A stretch of 64,000 nt of DNA, from assembly GCF_001542915.1 (NCBI RefSeq), contig NZ_LNNH01000012.1:603264-667263 (forward strand). Direction: 5' to 3'. The first letter of the stretch is position 1; each line of letters opens with the position of its first letter. The position numbers were made by a program, and so were the translations under genes. Below, one piece after another: positions 17,185-26,389 of the stretch. Source of the stretch: Peribacillus simplex. Lineage in GTDB: Bacteria > Bacillota > Bacilli > Bacillales > DSM-1321. Below the pieces are notes generated by a model. The model did not search any database, had not been told where the DNA came from, and was given only the letters and a program-made list of their open reading frames with translations.

Positions 17185-17207
17185 TTATGTTTTATTACAA
17201 ATCGAAG

Positions 17208-18491
17208 TTAATTTCCCTTTAATTCCTTTTTCAACACATTCCAAATCGGATTATGTACTTCAATTTCTTCTCGGTTTGGCTTTTCTCCATTCTCCAGCGC
17301 CTCCCAGTATTTCCAATTTGGCGCCTGATTCCCGAGTTGATAATCCATCCCCTCCCACGTATCTTCGCGGAATGCATAAAAGGCCCAATGCCATCCATAT
17401 TGGTTGAAAATTGAAATGAGGTCAGCCATATATTTATCTGAGCCTTCCACTAATCGATTTATGCCAAATTCTTCGACGATAATTCGATTTGCTGGTATGT
17501 TGTTTTGTTTTGACCATTTCGTTACAGGTTCCAAAAATTCCTCTAATGCATTTTTGTTAAACACTTTCTCCGTTTGCCTTTCTCCCACTACTACCGGCCC
17601 AGGATATTTATAGGTAAATCCTTTTCGTTTATTTTGACTGGTCATTTCATATGGCTCATACATATGGAACGCATATAAAACTTTATCGTCCTTAATCGGT
17701 TTTAAATATTCAAATGCCCATGGCGTTGCATACAGACCCGAATTAAGGATTATGGGTGTTTCTTTATCCACCGTTCGAACAGAATCGACGATCGTTTTAT
17801 ACAATTCATTTAAATCGGCTGCTGTATGTTCTACATTGTTATACCACTCCCGATAATCCTCTGTCCAAAAATCACCGAAACCTGTAGCTGTTTCGGGATG
17901 TGGTTCATTAATCAGGTTATAGCCTACCACAGCCGGATGATTCTTCAATCTCTGTGCAAGATCTCTCCAAAATGATGCAGATTGTTCATGATACTTAGTA
18001 TCTTTCCAAATACGATCATCATTTTCATAATGATTGAACTGCCTCCAACGGTTGCCCGGAAGACTAAGCACTGTCAGGACAACTTTTGATCCCCGTTCAT
18101 ACGCAGCATCGAGATCTGCCTCCAACTCTGCAAAATCCTCCTCATCGATCCCTTCGTATTCATTTGCACTACCTATCAGAAAATCTCTTTCAGGATGAAC
18201 ATCAGGCTTGTCATTGAACAGGAAGTCACGATCCTTTGCCCATTTATCCGGAGCCAAGCGAATAAATTCTATATTGAACTCCTTCGCCGCTTTGTAGTTT
18301 TCGGGTAAAGATGTGGAATTCATAAAATTCGCTCCTCTTTTCTGTTTATCCCAAAACGCCATTTTCCCATTTGATTTGTTAGCAATTAATTGTGGTTCAT
18401 CTTCTTCCTCCTGTTGCATCGTACTGCAGCCCGAGACGGCTAGTATCATCATTGTCAATATAATGGATAGCAGAATTTTCATGGATTTCAT
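17208..18491 (-). CDS. GH5 endoglucanase-type lipoprotein (427 aa)
   Basis: Secreted beta-glycanase held on the outer face of the membrane. A lipoprotein signal peptide ends in VSGC with lipidated C22. The (beta/alpha)8-barrel shows the GH5 acid/base in NLINEPHPE (E198) and the nucleophile in VEEFGIN (E343). The H-x-Y of FHMYEPY near 278 is also typical. GGAGCG lies 9 bases before the ATG. Substrate (cellulose, mannan or other beta-glucan) cannot be told from sequence. It is a single gene between two terminators, next to a two-component system and a diguanylate cyclase, all plausible parts of surface or biofilm behaviour. Confidence 0.88.
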   Translation of the reverse strand: MKSMKILLSIILTMMILAVSGCSTMQQEEEDEPQLIANKSNGKMAFWDKQKRGANFMNSTSLPENYKAAKEFNIEFIRLAPDKWAKDRDFLFNDKPDVHPERDFLIGSANEYEGIDEEDFAELEADLDAAYERGSKVVLTVLSLPGNRWRQFNHYENDDRIWKDTKYHEQSASFWRDLAQRLKNHPAVVGYNLINEPHPETATGFGDFWTEDYREWYNNVEHTAADLNELYKTIVDSVRTVDKETPIILNSGLYATPWAFEYLKPIKDDKVLYAFHMYEPYEMTSQNKRKGFTYKYPGPVVVGERQTEKVFNKNALEEFLEPVTKWSKQNNIPANRIIVEEFGINRLVEGSDKYMADLISIFNQYGWHWAFYAFREDTWEGMDYQLGNQAPNWKYWEALENGEKPNREEIEVHNPIWNVLKKELKGN

Positions 18492-19006
18492 TAGGTTCGC
18501 TCCTAAACTTGTTTTTTGAAGTCTTCCACTTCACATCCATTGTAGAAAATGTTTGTTACAGGAATATCACAATCACCACTGAACCAACAATCATGATTTG
18601 ACTGGCTTGCAAAGTATATGTAAAGTAAGCCAATTCTTACGTGTATCATTGCTTTCTCTACTCTAAAAATGCAGGGGCACATTTTGTCATGTATCCTCTG
18701 CATTTTTATAGTCTGTTTTATATAACCTTCATATTCCCAATAGCGGTAATCACGTTTTTTTGAAAACCATTTCCTTTTTACTAAGAAAATGATTATCGTA
18801 TCTATCTGACTTTGATTCGATAGAGTAGAATAATCCAGATTTGACGGGAAGTCATACAAGAAATAGGATCCCTAGGATTAGTAGTCTGTTGGCTACGTCC
18901 TCTAAACAATCCCCTTTTTTAACAATAACGCTATAAAGAAGTTATTCTACAAAATCTCCCCATTTATTTTCATGTATGCTACATTTAGGATAAAGTTTTA
19001 TTCAAA
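18492..19006. other. Gap with one strong hairpin
   Basis: AAAAATGCAGGGG (18665-18677) pairs with CCTCTGCATTTTT (18695-18707), a terminator-like stem with U-tracts on both strands but no recognisable gene on either side. A minus-strand frame at 18503-18859 has no ribosome site. Confidence 0.45.
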
Positions 19007-19021
19007 ATGGGGTTTATAACC

Positions 19022-20602
19022 GTGAATTCACAATTGACTGCTTTTATTACTGTAATCTGTACCTCAGGAGTACTTAATTTGTATTTATGCCTATTTGTTT
19101 TTTTCAAGCGATATAACTATACCAATATTGCTAATTTTTTTGTTCTTTACTCTGCTTCCATTACGATATATTGTTTCGCTTCTGCTTTTTACTTAATGGC
19201 GACAACACTTGAACAAATAAAGTTCTGGACGATCATTGAATATATTGGCATGCCCTTTTCTCCACCTTTAGGTTTAATGTTTATCATGCAGTATCTAGGA
19301 ATAAAAATCACAAGAAAAATGGGTGTTTTTCTTCTTACTATCCCTTTTATTAGTTTAATAATGGTTGCCACGAATGATTTACATCATTTTCATTATAGAA
19401 TATTTGAAATTGACCCAGCTTTGGGAGCTCCATATATTCACCAAGAGATAGGAATATGGTATATGATTCATGGTGTTTTCACATTTGCTTGTATGTTTGT
19501 AGCTTTTTTACTATTACTCTCTCACTGGAAAGAGACGGCCAAGATTTATCGACTGCAAATATTCTCGTTAATTTGTGGCCAATTTCTCCCTATGCTAACA
19601 GCTTTTATATACTTACTTGGATTAACTCCCCCAGGATTCGATCCAGTACCAATGGTTTTATGGATTTCTTCGCTTTTATATTTATGGTCCATTAGCTCAT
19701 CACGTATGTTTACTCTCATGCCCATCGCAAAAGATACGATTTTCAATAGTATCAATGATGGTGTTATTGTATTGGATGAATCCTATCGTTTAATTGAGTT
19801 TAACAAAGCGTGTAAAAGCATGTTTCCAAAATTGAATGAATCCTTGTTTGGTATGGATTTTGCTAAGATTTGGTTCAAACTAACATCAGGAGACTCATTT
19901 CCTTTAAAGTTAGGGAATAATGCGTTTACTTGTGAAATAGAATTAGCTATCGATCATTCCAGACATATTTATCAAGTTCGTACTTCTTCATTGCATCATG
20001 GTAATATTGTAGGCTCATTGATTATTTTCACGGATATCACGGAGCTTAAAAGACTGCAGATGAAATTAGAGCATCTAGCTTATCATGATGAGCTTACACA
20101 AATTTATAATCGTCGGGCATTTTTTGAAAAATGCGAGAAAGTGTTTCCTCCAGCAAAAGAGGTTTCCCTGCCATTTACGATCATTTTAATTGATATAGAT
20201 TATTTTAAAAGAGTGAATGATACTTATGGTCATAATGTTGGTGATCAATTACTAAAACATGTAGTAAGCGCTTGTCAATTGCAATTGAGTGAAGATATTC
20301 TCTTTGCTCGTTATGGCGGTGAAGAGTTCGTGCTTGCACTGAAGGGGACGGTATCAGAAGGCGAAACCTTAGCTAATCAGTTGCGTAGGTTTATAGAGAC
20401 AAATCCTTTAAGTACTGCTGATGAGATGATTTCTGTTACAATAAGCTGCGGGGTTTCCGAGGCAACGTTCGGGACAGGGGAAACACTACATCAGCTTTTA
20501 CATAAAGCAGATGAAGCTTTATACTCAGCAAAACGAGCTGGTCGTAATCAAGTACATGTCCATAATAAAAAAGTCTCCACAATTATGGAAAGACCCAGTT
20601 AG
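19022..20602 (+). CDS. Membrane-bound diguanylate cyclase (7TM-PAS-GGDEF, about 526 aa)
   Basis: Makes cyclic di-GMP. The N-terminal ~230 residues form seven hydrophobic helices of the histidine-kinase-N-like 7TM type. A PAS segment follows (AKDTIFNSINDGVIVLDESY onward). The C-terminal GGDEF domain starts at LAYHDELTQIYNRRAF and carries the active-site sequence ARYGGEEF. The product-inhibition RxxD site ahead of it is absent (the place reads LSED with one extra residue). The GTG at 19022 is favoured, with GGGG 10 bases upstream; an in-frame ATG at 19007 would add five residues. Single gene with a strong terminator. Confidence 0.9.
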   Translation: MNSQLTAFITVICTSGVLNLYLCLFVFFKRYNYTNIANFFVLYSASITIYCFASAFYLMATTLEQIKFWTIIEYIGMPFSPPLGLMFIMQYLGIKITRKMGVFLLTIPFISLIMVATNDLHHFHYRIFEIDPALGAPYIHQEIGIWYMIHGVFTFACMFVAFLLLLSHWKETAKIYRLQIFSLICGQFLPMLTAFIYLLGLTPPGFDPVPMVLWISSLLYLWSISSSRMFTLMPIAKDTIFNSINDGVIVLDESYRLIEFNKACKSMFPKLNESLFGMDFAKIWFKLTSGDSFPLKLGNNAFTCEIELAIDHSRHIYQVRTSSLHHGNIVGSLIIFTDITELKRLQMKLEHLAYHDELTQIYNRRAFFEKCEKVFPPAKEVSLPFTIILIDIDYFKRVNDTYGHNVGDQLLKHVVSACQLQLSEDILFARYGGEEFVLALKGTVSEGETLANQLRRFIETNPLSTADEMISVTISCGVSEATFGTGETLHQLLHKADEALYSAKRAGRNQVHVHNKKVSTIMERPS

Positions 20603-20617
20603 TTAAATGAAGCAAGG

Positions 20618-20657
20618 AAAAAACAGCCGCTAATCGTATATGATTAGCGGCTGTTTT
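20618..20657 (+). terminator. Terminator of the diguanylate cyclase gene
   Basis: AACAGCCGCTAATC pairs with GATTAGCGGCTGTT, followed by TTTCT. Good stem. Confidence 0.85.
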
Positions 20658-20829
20658 TCTATCGGCAAAAGAGTGTATTACACAGAAGAAGTTTACAAGC
20701 AAAGACAAGCAACTAAAATGGGCAGGAAACTCCAATCATTAATTTTCAGTATCGAGGGTGCCTCCCGCCATTAGTGGATCATGAATCGGCTGCACTAAGT
20801 TAGACAATGATGGCAATTTACCTATACGC

Positions 20830-22053
20830 CTACGTACCCTTATGCAAAACCGCTATTGCCGCTGCTATAAGGATCATCCCCATAAAAGCGGGTGCAGCAT
20901 GACCAAATGTTACATAGATTTGACCGCCAATGAGAGGCCCAATCATTCTTGCGAAAGCCTGAATAGATTGGCTGGCTCCTTGAATCCTTCCTTGTTCACT
21001 GGAATCGACAGACTTCGAGAGCATCCCATTGAATGAAGGACCGAAGACCGAATCACCAAACCCAAATATAAACATCCCCGCAATAAAAAGAGGATAGAAT
21101 GAAAATAATGCAGATAGTGCAATCAAACTGTAGCCTATGATCTCCGAAACCATTCCAAGGATGGCTATCTGATTATCACTGCATGTTTTCAAAAGCTTTG
21201 GCATTATGAAACCTTGCGAAATGATGTCCTGGAAGCCCATGATCGAAAACATAAGTCCGATTAGTGCAGGCTTCCAACTGAAAGTGTCCATGGTAAATTG
21301 TGAAAAAATTGCCTGTAAAGATCCGTTGGGGATCCAAAGCAAGAACGCTGAGACCAGCAGCCTTTTTAAGTTTTTCATGGAAAGTACGTTCACCAGCTGT
21401 GTAAAAGGATTCAGTCTTACAAAGGGAATCTCTTTCAGTCGATTATTTTTGTCAAGGCTCTCAGGCATATATAAGGCTCCATAAACAACATTCAATAATG
21501 TTATTATGGCTCCAAAATACATGGGTACAGAATAACCAAACTTGGCAAGAAATCCGCCTAGAGCGGGGCCAATGACGGTGCCCACTCCAACAACCGCACT
21601 TACCCATCCAAAATATTTGGTTCTCTGTTCTGGAGGAATGATGTCTGCAAAATAGGCGAAGATCGTGCTTATGCTTCCGCCTGTTATACCTTCTATTATG
21701 CGCCCAGCAAACAACACCCATAAAGCTCCGCCCAATCCGAAAACTATATACCCGATTGCGGAACCAAAAAGGCAAACCAATAGCATTGGACGGCGGCCAT
21801 ATTTGTCGCTCAAAGCTCCAAGTACGGGGGCCGCGAAAAACACGCAAACGGCATATACAGAGGTCAGAAGCGTTACGGCTATAGCTTGTTCTCCCGGATT
21901 GCTTGTATAAGGCTGCACTAAAAATGGAACGACCGGCATTATGATACTGAAGCCTATCCCGCAAAGAAACACAGAGATAAGACCGAATATCAAAGCGTGT
22001 TTATTGATGGTTCGTTCTGTATTCCGTTCATTGTGTGATCTGAATTTGGACAT
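20830..22053 (-). CDS. MFS drug efflux transporter, TetA-like (407 aa)
   Basis: Proton-driven exporter with about 12 membrane helices. The MFS signature LGALSDKYGRRPMLL follows helix 2, and motif C-like VVGVGTVIGPALGGFLAKF is in helix 5. That motif marks drug:H+ antiporters. Closest in feel to the tetracycline/multidrug TCR group; the actual drug is unknown. GAGGAG precedes the ATG by about 10 bases. Two abutting MarR-type operators lie just upstream and its repressor gene stands behind it, separated by a terminator. Confidence 0.88.
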   Translation of the reverse strand: MSKFRSHNERNTERTINKHALIFGLISVFLCGIGFSIIMPVVPFLVQPYTSNPGEQAIAVTLLTSVYAVCVFFAAPVLGALSDKYGRRPMLLVCLFGSAIGYIVFGLGGALWVLFAGRIIEGITGGSISTIFAYFADIIPPEQRTKYFGWVSAVVGVGTVIGPALGGFLAKFGYSVPMYFGAIITLLNVVYGALYMPESLDKNNRLKEIPFVRLNPFTQLVNVLSMKNLKRLLVSAFLLWIPNGSLQAIFSQFTMDTFSWKPALIGLMFSIMGFQDIISQGFIMPKLLKTCSDNQIAILGMVSEIIGYSLIALSALFSFYPLFIAGMFIFGFGDSVFGPSFNGMLSKSVDSSEQGRIQGASQSIQAFARMIGPLIGGQIYVTFGHAAPAFMGMILIAAAIAVLHKGT

Positions 22054-22072
22054 TTGGATATTCTCCTCAACA

Positions 22073-22108
22073 GTTATCTTTTTGTTTCCTCGTCAACAAA
22101 ACAATAAC
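22073..22108. promoter_or_regulatory. MarR operator 1
   Basis: Imperfect inverted repeat with TTGTT-TCCTCGTC-AACAA at its core, 20 bases upstream of the MFS start. Confidence 0.7.
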
Positions 22109-22138
22109 GTTATTTTGTTTCCTTGTCAACAAAATAAC
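22109..22138. promoter_or_regulatory. MarR operator 2
   Basis: Perfect 11-bp inverted repeat GTTATTTTGTT / AACAAAATAAC around the 8-base spacer TCCTTGTC. It abuts operator 1 base to base. Confidence 0.8.
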
Positions 22139-22146
22139 AGTAATAA

Positions 22147-22183
22147 AAAGGCAGCCCGTTCTCCGTAGAGTTGGGCTGCCTTT
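22147..22183 (-). terminator. Terminator of the marR gene
   Basis: AAAGGCAGCCC pairs with GGGCTGCCTTT; the minus strand continues with TTTATT. Confidence 0.85.
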
Positions 22184-22208
22184 GATTTCATTCCCTTGTT
22201 CAAATTTA

Positions 22209-22679
22209 TCAAGACTTAATACCAAGATCCTGTTTTTTTATTTCTGCATCCAAATGGCTGTTATACTTTTCCAAGAAGCTTAGCATACTGTCAAATTGTT
22301 CCTCGGTTACCTGTTCAAATACACCTTTATCCCGCTCTTGAAATTCTTTGTGCAGCTCCTCATGGATTTTATAAACTTCCTTCCCTTGCTCAGTAAGCCT
22401 AAAATAAATTTCTTTCTTGTTATCCGACTTCTGGTAGCTTTCGATAAGGCCTTTTTTTATGAGCTTCTTAGTCAACCTACTTATGGCACCGCGAGTCATA
22501 TAAAAGGACTCCGCAAGTTTTGTCACGTTGGAATCTATATTCTTTTCAATATATTCGATGCAATGTACTTCTGAAGGCTTATAACCCTTGAGGCCCTCTT
22601 CCATCTTATCTTTATTAAGCCAAACCATCTTGTTATATAATTCCCTGAAACCGATTATGAACTGTTCCTCTTTGTTCAT
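22209..22679 (-). CDS. MarR-family repressor (156 aa)
   Basis: Winged helix-turn-helix repressor. The DNA-reading part is SNVTKLAESFYMTRGAISRLTKKLIKKGLIESYQ, followed by the wing DNKKEIYFRLTEQG. Helical dimerisation regions sit at both ends. The ATG at 22679 has GGGAGGAC 6 bases upstream; longer frames to 22745 lack one. It almost certainly controls the adjacent MFS pump and itself, because the same TTGTT-N8-AACAA site occurs twice before the pump gene and once before this gene. Confidence 0.9.
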   Translation of the reverse strand: MNKEEQFIIGFRELYNKMVWLNKDKMEEGLKGYKPSEVHCIEYIEKNIDSNVTKLAESFYMTRGAISRLTKKLIKKGLIESYQKSDNKKEIYFRLTEQGKEVYKIHEELHKEFQERDKGVFEQVTEEQFDSMLSFLEKYNSHLDAEIKKQDLGIKS

Positions 22680-22723
22680 GGCCTGTCCTCCCGCCCGATG
22701 GTGCATTACCCATATTATATGGA

Positions 22724-22749
22724 GTTTTTGTTTCCATTTCAACAATACG
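22724..22749. promoter_or_regulatory. MarR operator 3 (autoregulation)
   Basis: TTGTT-TCCATTTC-AACAA (22728-22745), the same half-sites and spacer length as operators 1 and 2, 45-70 bases upstream of the marR start. Confidence 0.7.
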
Positions 22750-22899
22750 GAATTATTACTTCAGGAATTCATCTATAATAAAAGGAAGCTGCGTTTAATA
22801 CTTTGTATATTCACGCTAGTTAAATAAACCAATATCCAAACGGCAAGCAACTTTGTCAGAAATAATAAAATGAACAATGAAAAAGAAAGAGTATTTTTA

Positions 22900-23073
22900 T
22901 CACTCTTCCTTTTTGGCCATTTTATCATTATCTAACTTTAACGAAATGTCTCTTAGTAAAGTGTTTCTTTCCTTTTGAGTTTTGATAAAGCTGATTAAAA
23001 ACCAAGCAATAAATGCTATTGGAATTAAATAAAATAGTATACCAGAAAGTGCCATGAAGTCTACCCAGTTCAT
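22900..23073 (-). CDS. Small single-helix membrane protein (57 aa)
   Basis: Starts MNWVDFMALSG, has one strong transmembrane helix (ILFYLIPIAFIAWFLISFI, about residues 12-30), then a basic and acidic tail with a LLRDISLKLDN amphipathic segment. TTGGAGAG lies 6 bases before the ATG at 23073; a longer frame to 23190 has no support. The layout is like that of short DUF4083-type proteins, and like the small frame at 46430-46597. Function unknown. Confidence 0.65.
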   Translation of the reverse strand: MNWVDFMALSGILFYLIPIAFIAWFLISFIKTQKERNTLLRDISLKLDNDKMAKKEE

Positions 23074-23266
23074 TGTTTCTCTCTCCAATCTTTTATATTG
23101 GGAATTATAGCATAAATACCCTATGTATTTGTCGACCTTTATAATCGGAAAATCATTGGATACAGTGCTTGCGCTCGTAAAGACGCACATCTAGTTCAAT
23201 TAAAAAACCTGATTTGATAATCCAAGGAAACAGTAGGTTTTCGAGGTGGGGGTGTTCAACAAAAAA

Positions 23267-23289
23267 AGGCCCGTTATAAAACCGGACCT
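23267..23289 (-). terminator. Terminator of the mel operon
   Basis: The minus strand reads AGGTCCG-loop-CGGGCCT followed by TTTTTT. It lies just after the last permease gene. Confidence 0.7.
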
Positions 23290-23295
23290 GAACGA

Positions 23296-24126
23296 TCATC
23301 CCTTTACACTTCCAGCCGCAAGTCCTTCGACGAAGAACCTCTGCAGAAATAGGAATACGATCACCATAGGAAGCGACGCCATTAAAGCGGCGGCAGCAAC
23401 GAGGTTGAGCTGGCTGGCATTCTGTCCAAAGAAGCCTGCAAGTGCAACGGTCAATGTCTGCACACTTGAATCTTGAAGGAAGAAAATTGCAAATTGGTAG
23501 TCGTTCCAAATGTATACGGATGAAATGATCAACACTGTTGCTGTAATCGGTTTCAAAAGTGGAAATACCACTTTGAAAAATACACCTAGCGTGCTGGCGC
23601 CGTCTAGTTTTGCGGCTTCTTCTAATTCTTTGGGAATGGTTGAGCGGATAAAACCTGCATATAAGAAAATCGTCAATGGCATAAAGGCGGCGACGTTGTT
23701 TAAAATCGCAACCAAATGCGTATTCATGAGCCCGATATCGACAACAAGTCGGTACAATGGAACAAGTGCTGTCAGTGGGGGGATAACCATAACCCCGACA
23801 AATAGAAAATACATGTATTTGTTTAGCTTTGTAGTTCTTCTTGCCAGTGCATATGCTGACATGGAGCCGAAAAAGATGAGAAGCACGGCAGAGAGGATTG
23901 TAATGATTGCCGTGTTTACAAATGCATTCCCCAGATTAGCATGTTCCCACGCGAGCGCGAAGTTTTCTGTGTCAAAGTAATCGGGAAAAGACCATTTGGA
24001 TGTAAAATCGCCCGTCTTTTTTAAGGACGTCGTAATCAAAATATAAAATGGGATCAGGTGAAACGCAGTGATTAACAGCGCCAGTGCGGTCAGCAACCAT
24101 TTCGTCCGTGATGAAAGTTGCCCCAT
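23296..24126 (-). CDS. melC: Sugar ABC transporter permease, MalG type (276 aa)
   Basis: Inner-membrane channel subunit for oligosaccharide import. Six helices, with the ATPase-contact EAA loop ELEEAAKLDGASTLGVFFKVVFPLLKP at about residues 168-194. Its start codon shares one base with the stop of the preceding permease, so translation is coupled. Together with melD and melE it matches the B. subtilis MelEDC importer for raffinose-family sugars; the ATPase is not encoded here and is presumably the shared MsmX. Confidence 0.88.
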   Translation of the reverse strand: MGQLSSRTKWLLTALALLITAFHLIPFYILITTSLKKTGDFTSKWSFPDYFDTENFALAWEHANLGNAFVNTAIITILSAVLLIFFGSMSAYALARRTTKLNKYMYFLFVGVMVIPPLTALVPLYRLVVDIGLMNTHLVAILNNVAAFMPLTIFLYAGFIRSTIPKELEEAAKLDGASTLGVFFKVVFPLLKPITATVLIISSVYIWNDYQFAIFFLQDSSVQTLTVALAGFFGQNASQLNLVAAAALMASLPMVIVFLFLQRFFVEGLAAGSVKG

Positions 24127-25055
24127 TAAGCTTCAACCTCTTTTCGTTTAAAGTAGAAAAGCGCAGCCATACTGATGACTAAAATAATCAGCGCCATTAA
24201 TATCCCTTGCGTTGCGGCGTAACCCGCATCCTGTCTTGAAAAATACAAGTTATACATAAATGTCGACATCGACTGAGATGCATTTCCCGGACCGCCGTTC
24301 GTCAATGCAACGATTACATCAAACAGTTTTAATCCGCCGATAATGTTCAGTACGATATTAATCGTGATTGAAGGCATTAATAGAGGAATGGTAATGTTTT
24401 TAAACTTTTGCCAGCCAGTCGCCCCATCAATATCCGCTGCTTCAAAGTAATCTTTTGAAATGCTTTGCAAACCAGCAAGATAAATAATCATCGCAATACC
24501 AACAAACTGGAATGTGTTAACGAATACAATTATGTAAGGATTGACCGCTGGATTGCCGAGTGCGTTTATTGGCTCTTTGCCAAAAAACATCATAATATCG
24601 TTTAACGCACCGCCCTGGAATGCAAAGAAGAAATACCAGATGTACCCCATAATAAGTGGGCTGATAATAACAGGCAAATAAATGATCGTTCTCGTAAAGG
24701 ATCGTACTTTTAAATTGTGATTGAGCAATAGAGCGTATCCTAGTCCAACGATGTTTTGTAAAATCGTGCTGCCAATGCCAAAAAGCAATGTATTTTTCAC
24801 CACTAGCCATGTATCAGGGTCGGCAAACATCCGCTTATATTGATCAAGCCCAACATAGTCATACGTCTGTGAGAAGCCGTTCCAGTTTGTAAATGAGATC
24901 CTGATGCCGTCCAAGAATGGATAGATAATAAACAAACACACAATCAGGGCACTAGGCAGATACATCCACCACAGTGAAGATTCCCGCCGGGTTTTTTTCA
25001 TTTTTCGACTCGTCGTTTTCGTTTTTTCAGCTGCCTTCGTCAGCACTACAGCCAT
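24126..25055 (-). CDS. melD: Sugar ABC transporter permease, MalF type (309 aa)
   Basis: Partner channel subunit. A charged N-terminus ([16 protein letters not shown]) precedes six helices. The EAA loop is at [26 protein letters not shown] (about residues 209-234). The ribosome site AAGGAG lies 9 bases before the ATG. A stable hairpin separates it from the binding-protein gene, as is common where the binding protein must be made in excess. Confidence 0.88.
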   Translation of the reverse strand: MAVVLTKAAEKTKTTSRKMKKTRRESSLWWMYLPSALIVCLFIIYPFLDGIRISFTNWNGFSQTYDYVGLDQYKRMFADPDTWLVVKNTLLFGIGSTILQNIVGLGYALLLNHNLKVRSFTRTIIYLPVIISPLIMGYIWYFFFAFQGGALNDIMMFFGKEPINALGNPAVNPYIIVFVNTFQFVGIAMIIYLAGLQSISKDYFEAADIDGATGWQKFKNITIPLLMPSITINIVLNIIGGLKLFDVIVALTNGGPGNASQSMSTFMYNLYFSRQDAGYAATQGILMALIILVISMAALFYFKRKEVEA

Positions 25056-25081
25056 TTTATCCAGCTCCTTTTTCTAAGCTA

Positions 25082-25117
25082 TTGGAGAAAAGGAGCTGGT
25101 GTCCGCTCCTTTTCCAA
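25082..25117. other. Intercistronic hairpin after the binding-protein gene
   Basis: TTGG-GAAAAGGAGC pairs with GCTCCTTTTCCAA with one bulged base. No U-tract follows, so it more likely protects the melE mRNA 3' end than terminates. Confidence 0.65.
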
Positions 25118-25123
25118 ATGCTG

Positions 25124-26389
25124 CTATTTACCTCTTAACCGTGTGTATTCCTGTGCCATTTTTTTAGAAACCTGTTCGGGCTCCATCGTCCCAGCAATAA
25201 GTTCTTGTCCCGTTGAGCCCATCGGATCCCACATACCGCTTGGCAAATACATGCGATCAAAATAAGGCTGAATCTGTGTTCCTTCATATTGTTTATAAAA
25301 TTCCGCAAAGTAATTGTCTGCTTCTACATTTGTCAACGCTGATGGAAGAGACGTTCCTTCCGCGAATTTTTTCGCTACTTCCGGCTGGGCAATATACTCG
25401 ATAAATTGCTTTGCTTCTTCAAGATGTTCCGATTTTTTCGATACGGCAAGCGTCAGTCGTTCTCCCCCGATCCAGCTAGGTGAATCGCCGGGATGAATAG
25501 CGGGAACCGGCATGGTGCCAACTTTCAATTCCGGATTCAGCTTCGTTACTTCACGGCCAATAGAACCGTTCAGCATCGTAAACGCAATTTTATTTTGTGC
25601 CATCAATTCTGGACCCTGTGTTAATTGGGCTGTCAGCACGTCTTTATTCAACAATCCCTTATCATTCATTTCTTTCAGCTTTTCAGGAAGATACGTGTAG
25701 TTGGACCAATCAAAGGACCCGTCCAAAAGCTCTTTTTTATAGCTGTCTTCTTTATCGGTGATAAGGAGCGGCGTTGAAAATTGATCAAAATATTGGCCAA
25801 ATTGGCTTTTATCAGACCCTCCCAGCCAAAATGGTACGACTTTTCCATTACTTTTTTCTTTAACGGCTTCAAGTGCCTCCATGAATTCATCGAATGTAGA
25901 CGGTGCTTCAATGCCATATTCATCTAGAAGGGTTTTATTGTAAGACAATCCGTCCAGAGCCTGGTTAATTGGAAAGGCGTGAAGTTTTCCTTCATCGTCC
26001 GTCAAAATAGGCTTCATCGCCGGATCCAAGTTTGCTGCCCATTCCATATCACCTAAATCTTCAGTGTACTCCCCATACCGACTTTTTGCCCACCCGTGCG
26101 TGTCGAATAGGTCAGGCATGTCATCCGCTGCCATTTTAACGCGTGCAAGGTCTTCGTAACCGTCCCCTGGGTATGTATCTTCAATATCAATATTTGGGTT
26201 TTCTTTCTCGAAATCCGCTACGATTTCTTTAAACGTATCCATGTCCGCTTTTACCGTTGCCGTGGACATAAGTGTCAATTTAACTTGACCGCCGCTTTCT
26301 CCTCCGCTATCCACGCTGTTATTTCCACAGGCTGTCAGTGCAATCAATGCTGATATAGAAAGTACGGATAATACCATTCGTTTTTTCAT
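25124..26389 (-). CDS. melE: Sugar-binding lipoprotein of an ABC importer (421 aa)
   Basis: Extracytoplasmic family-1 solute-binding protein. Signal peptide with lipobox LTAC (C21), then KLTLMSTATVKADMDTFKEIVADFEKENPNIDIE, the usual first strand and helix. A Trp-rich C-terminal lobe (PSWIGGERL) follows. The ATG overlaps the last four bases of the LacI gene, with GGAGGG 6 bases upstream. By synteny with melA and the LacI regulator it should bind melibiose, raffinose or stachyose. Confidence 0.88.
   Translation of the reverse strand: MKKRMVLSVLSISALIALTACGNNSVDSGGESGGQVKLTLMSTATVKADMDTFKEIVADFEKENPNIDIEDTYPGDGYEDLARVKMAADDMPDLFDTHGWAKSRYGEYTEDLGDMEWAANLDPAMKPILTDDEGKLHAFPINQALDGLSYNKTLLDEYGIEAPSTFDEFMEALEAVKEKSNGKVVPFWLGGSDKSQFGQYFDQFSTPLLITDKEDSYKKELLDGSFDWSNYTYLPEKLKEMNDKGLLNKDVLTAQLTQGPELMAQNKIAFTMLNGSIGREVTKLNPELKVGTMPVPAIHPGDSPSWIGGERLTLAVSKKSEHLEEAKQFIEYIAQPEVAKKFAEGTSLPSALTNVEADNYFAEFYKQYEGTQIQPYFDRMYLPSGMWDPMGSTGQELIAGTMEPEQVSKKMAQEYTRLRGK

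Noticed and set aside
21461..21964. Minus-strand frame of 167 codons within the MFS gene
   Set aside because: Shifted-frame shadow of the transporter, rich in Arg, Cys and His.
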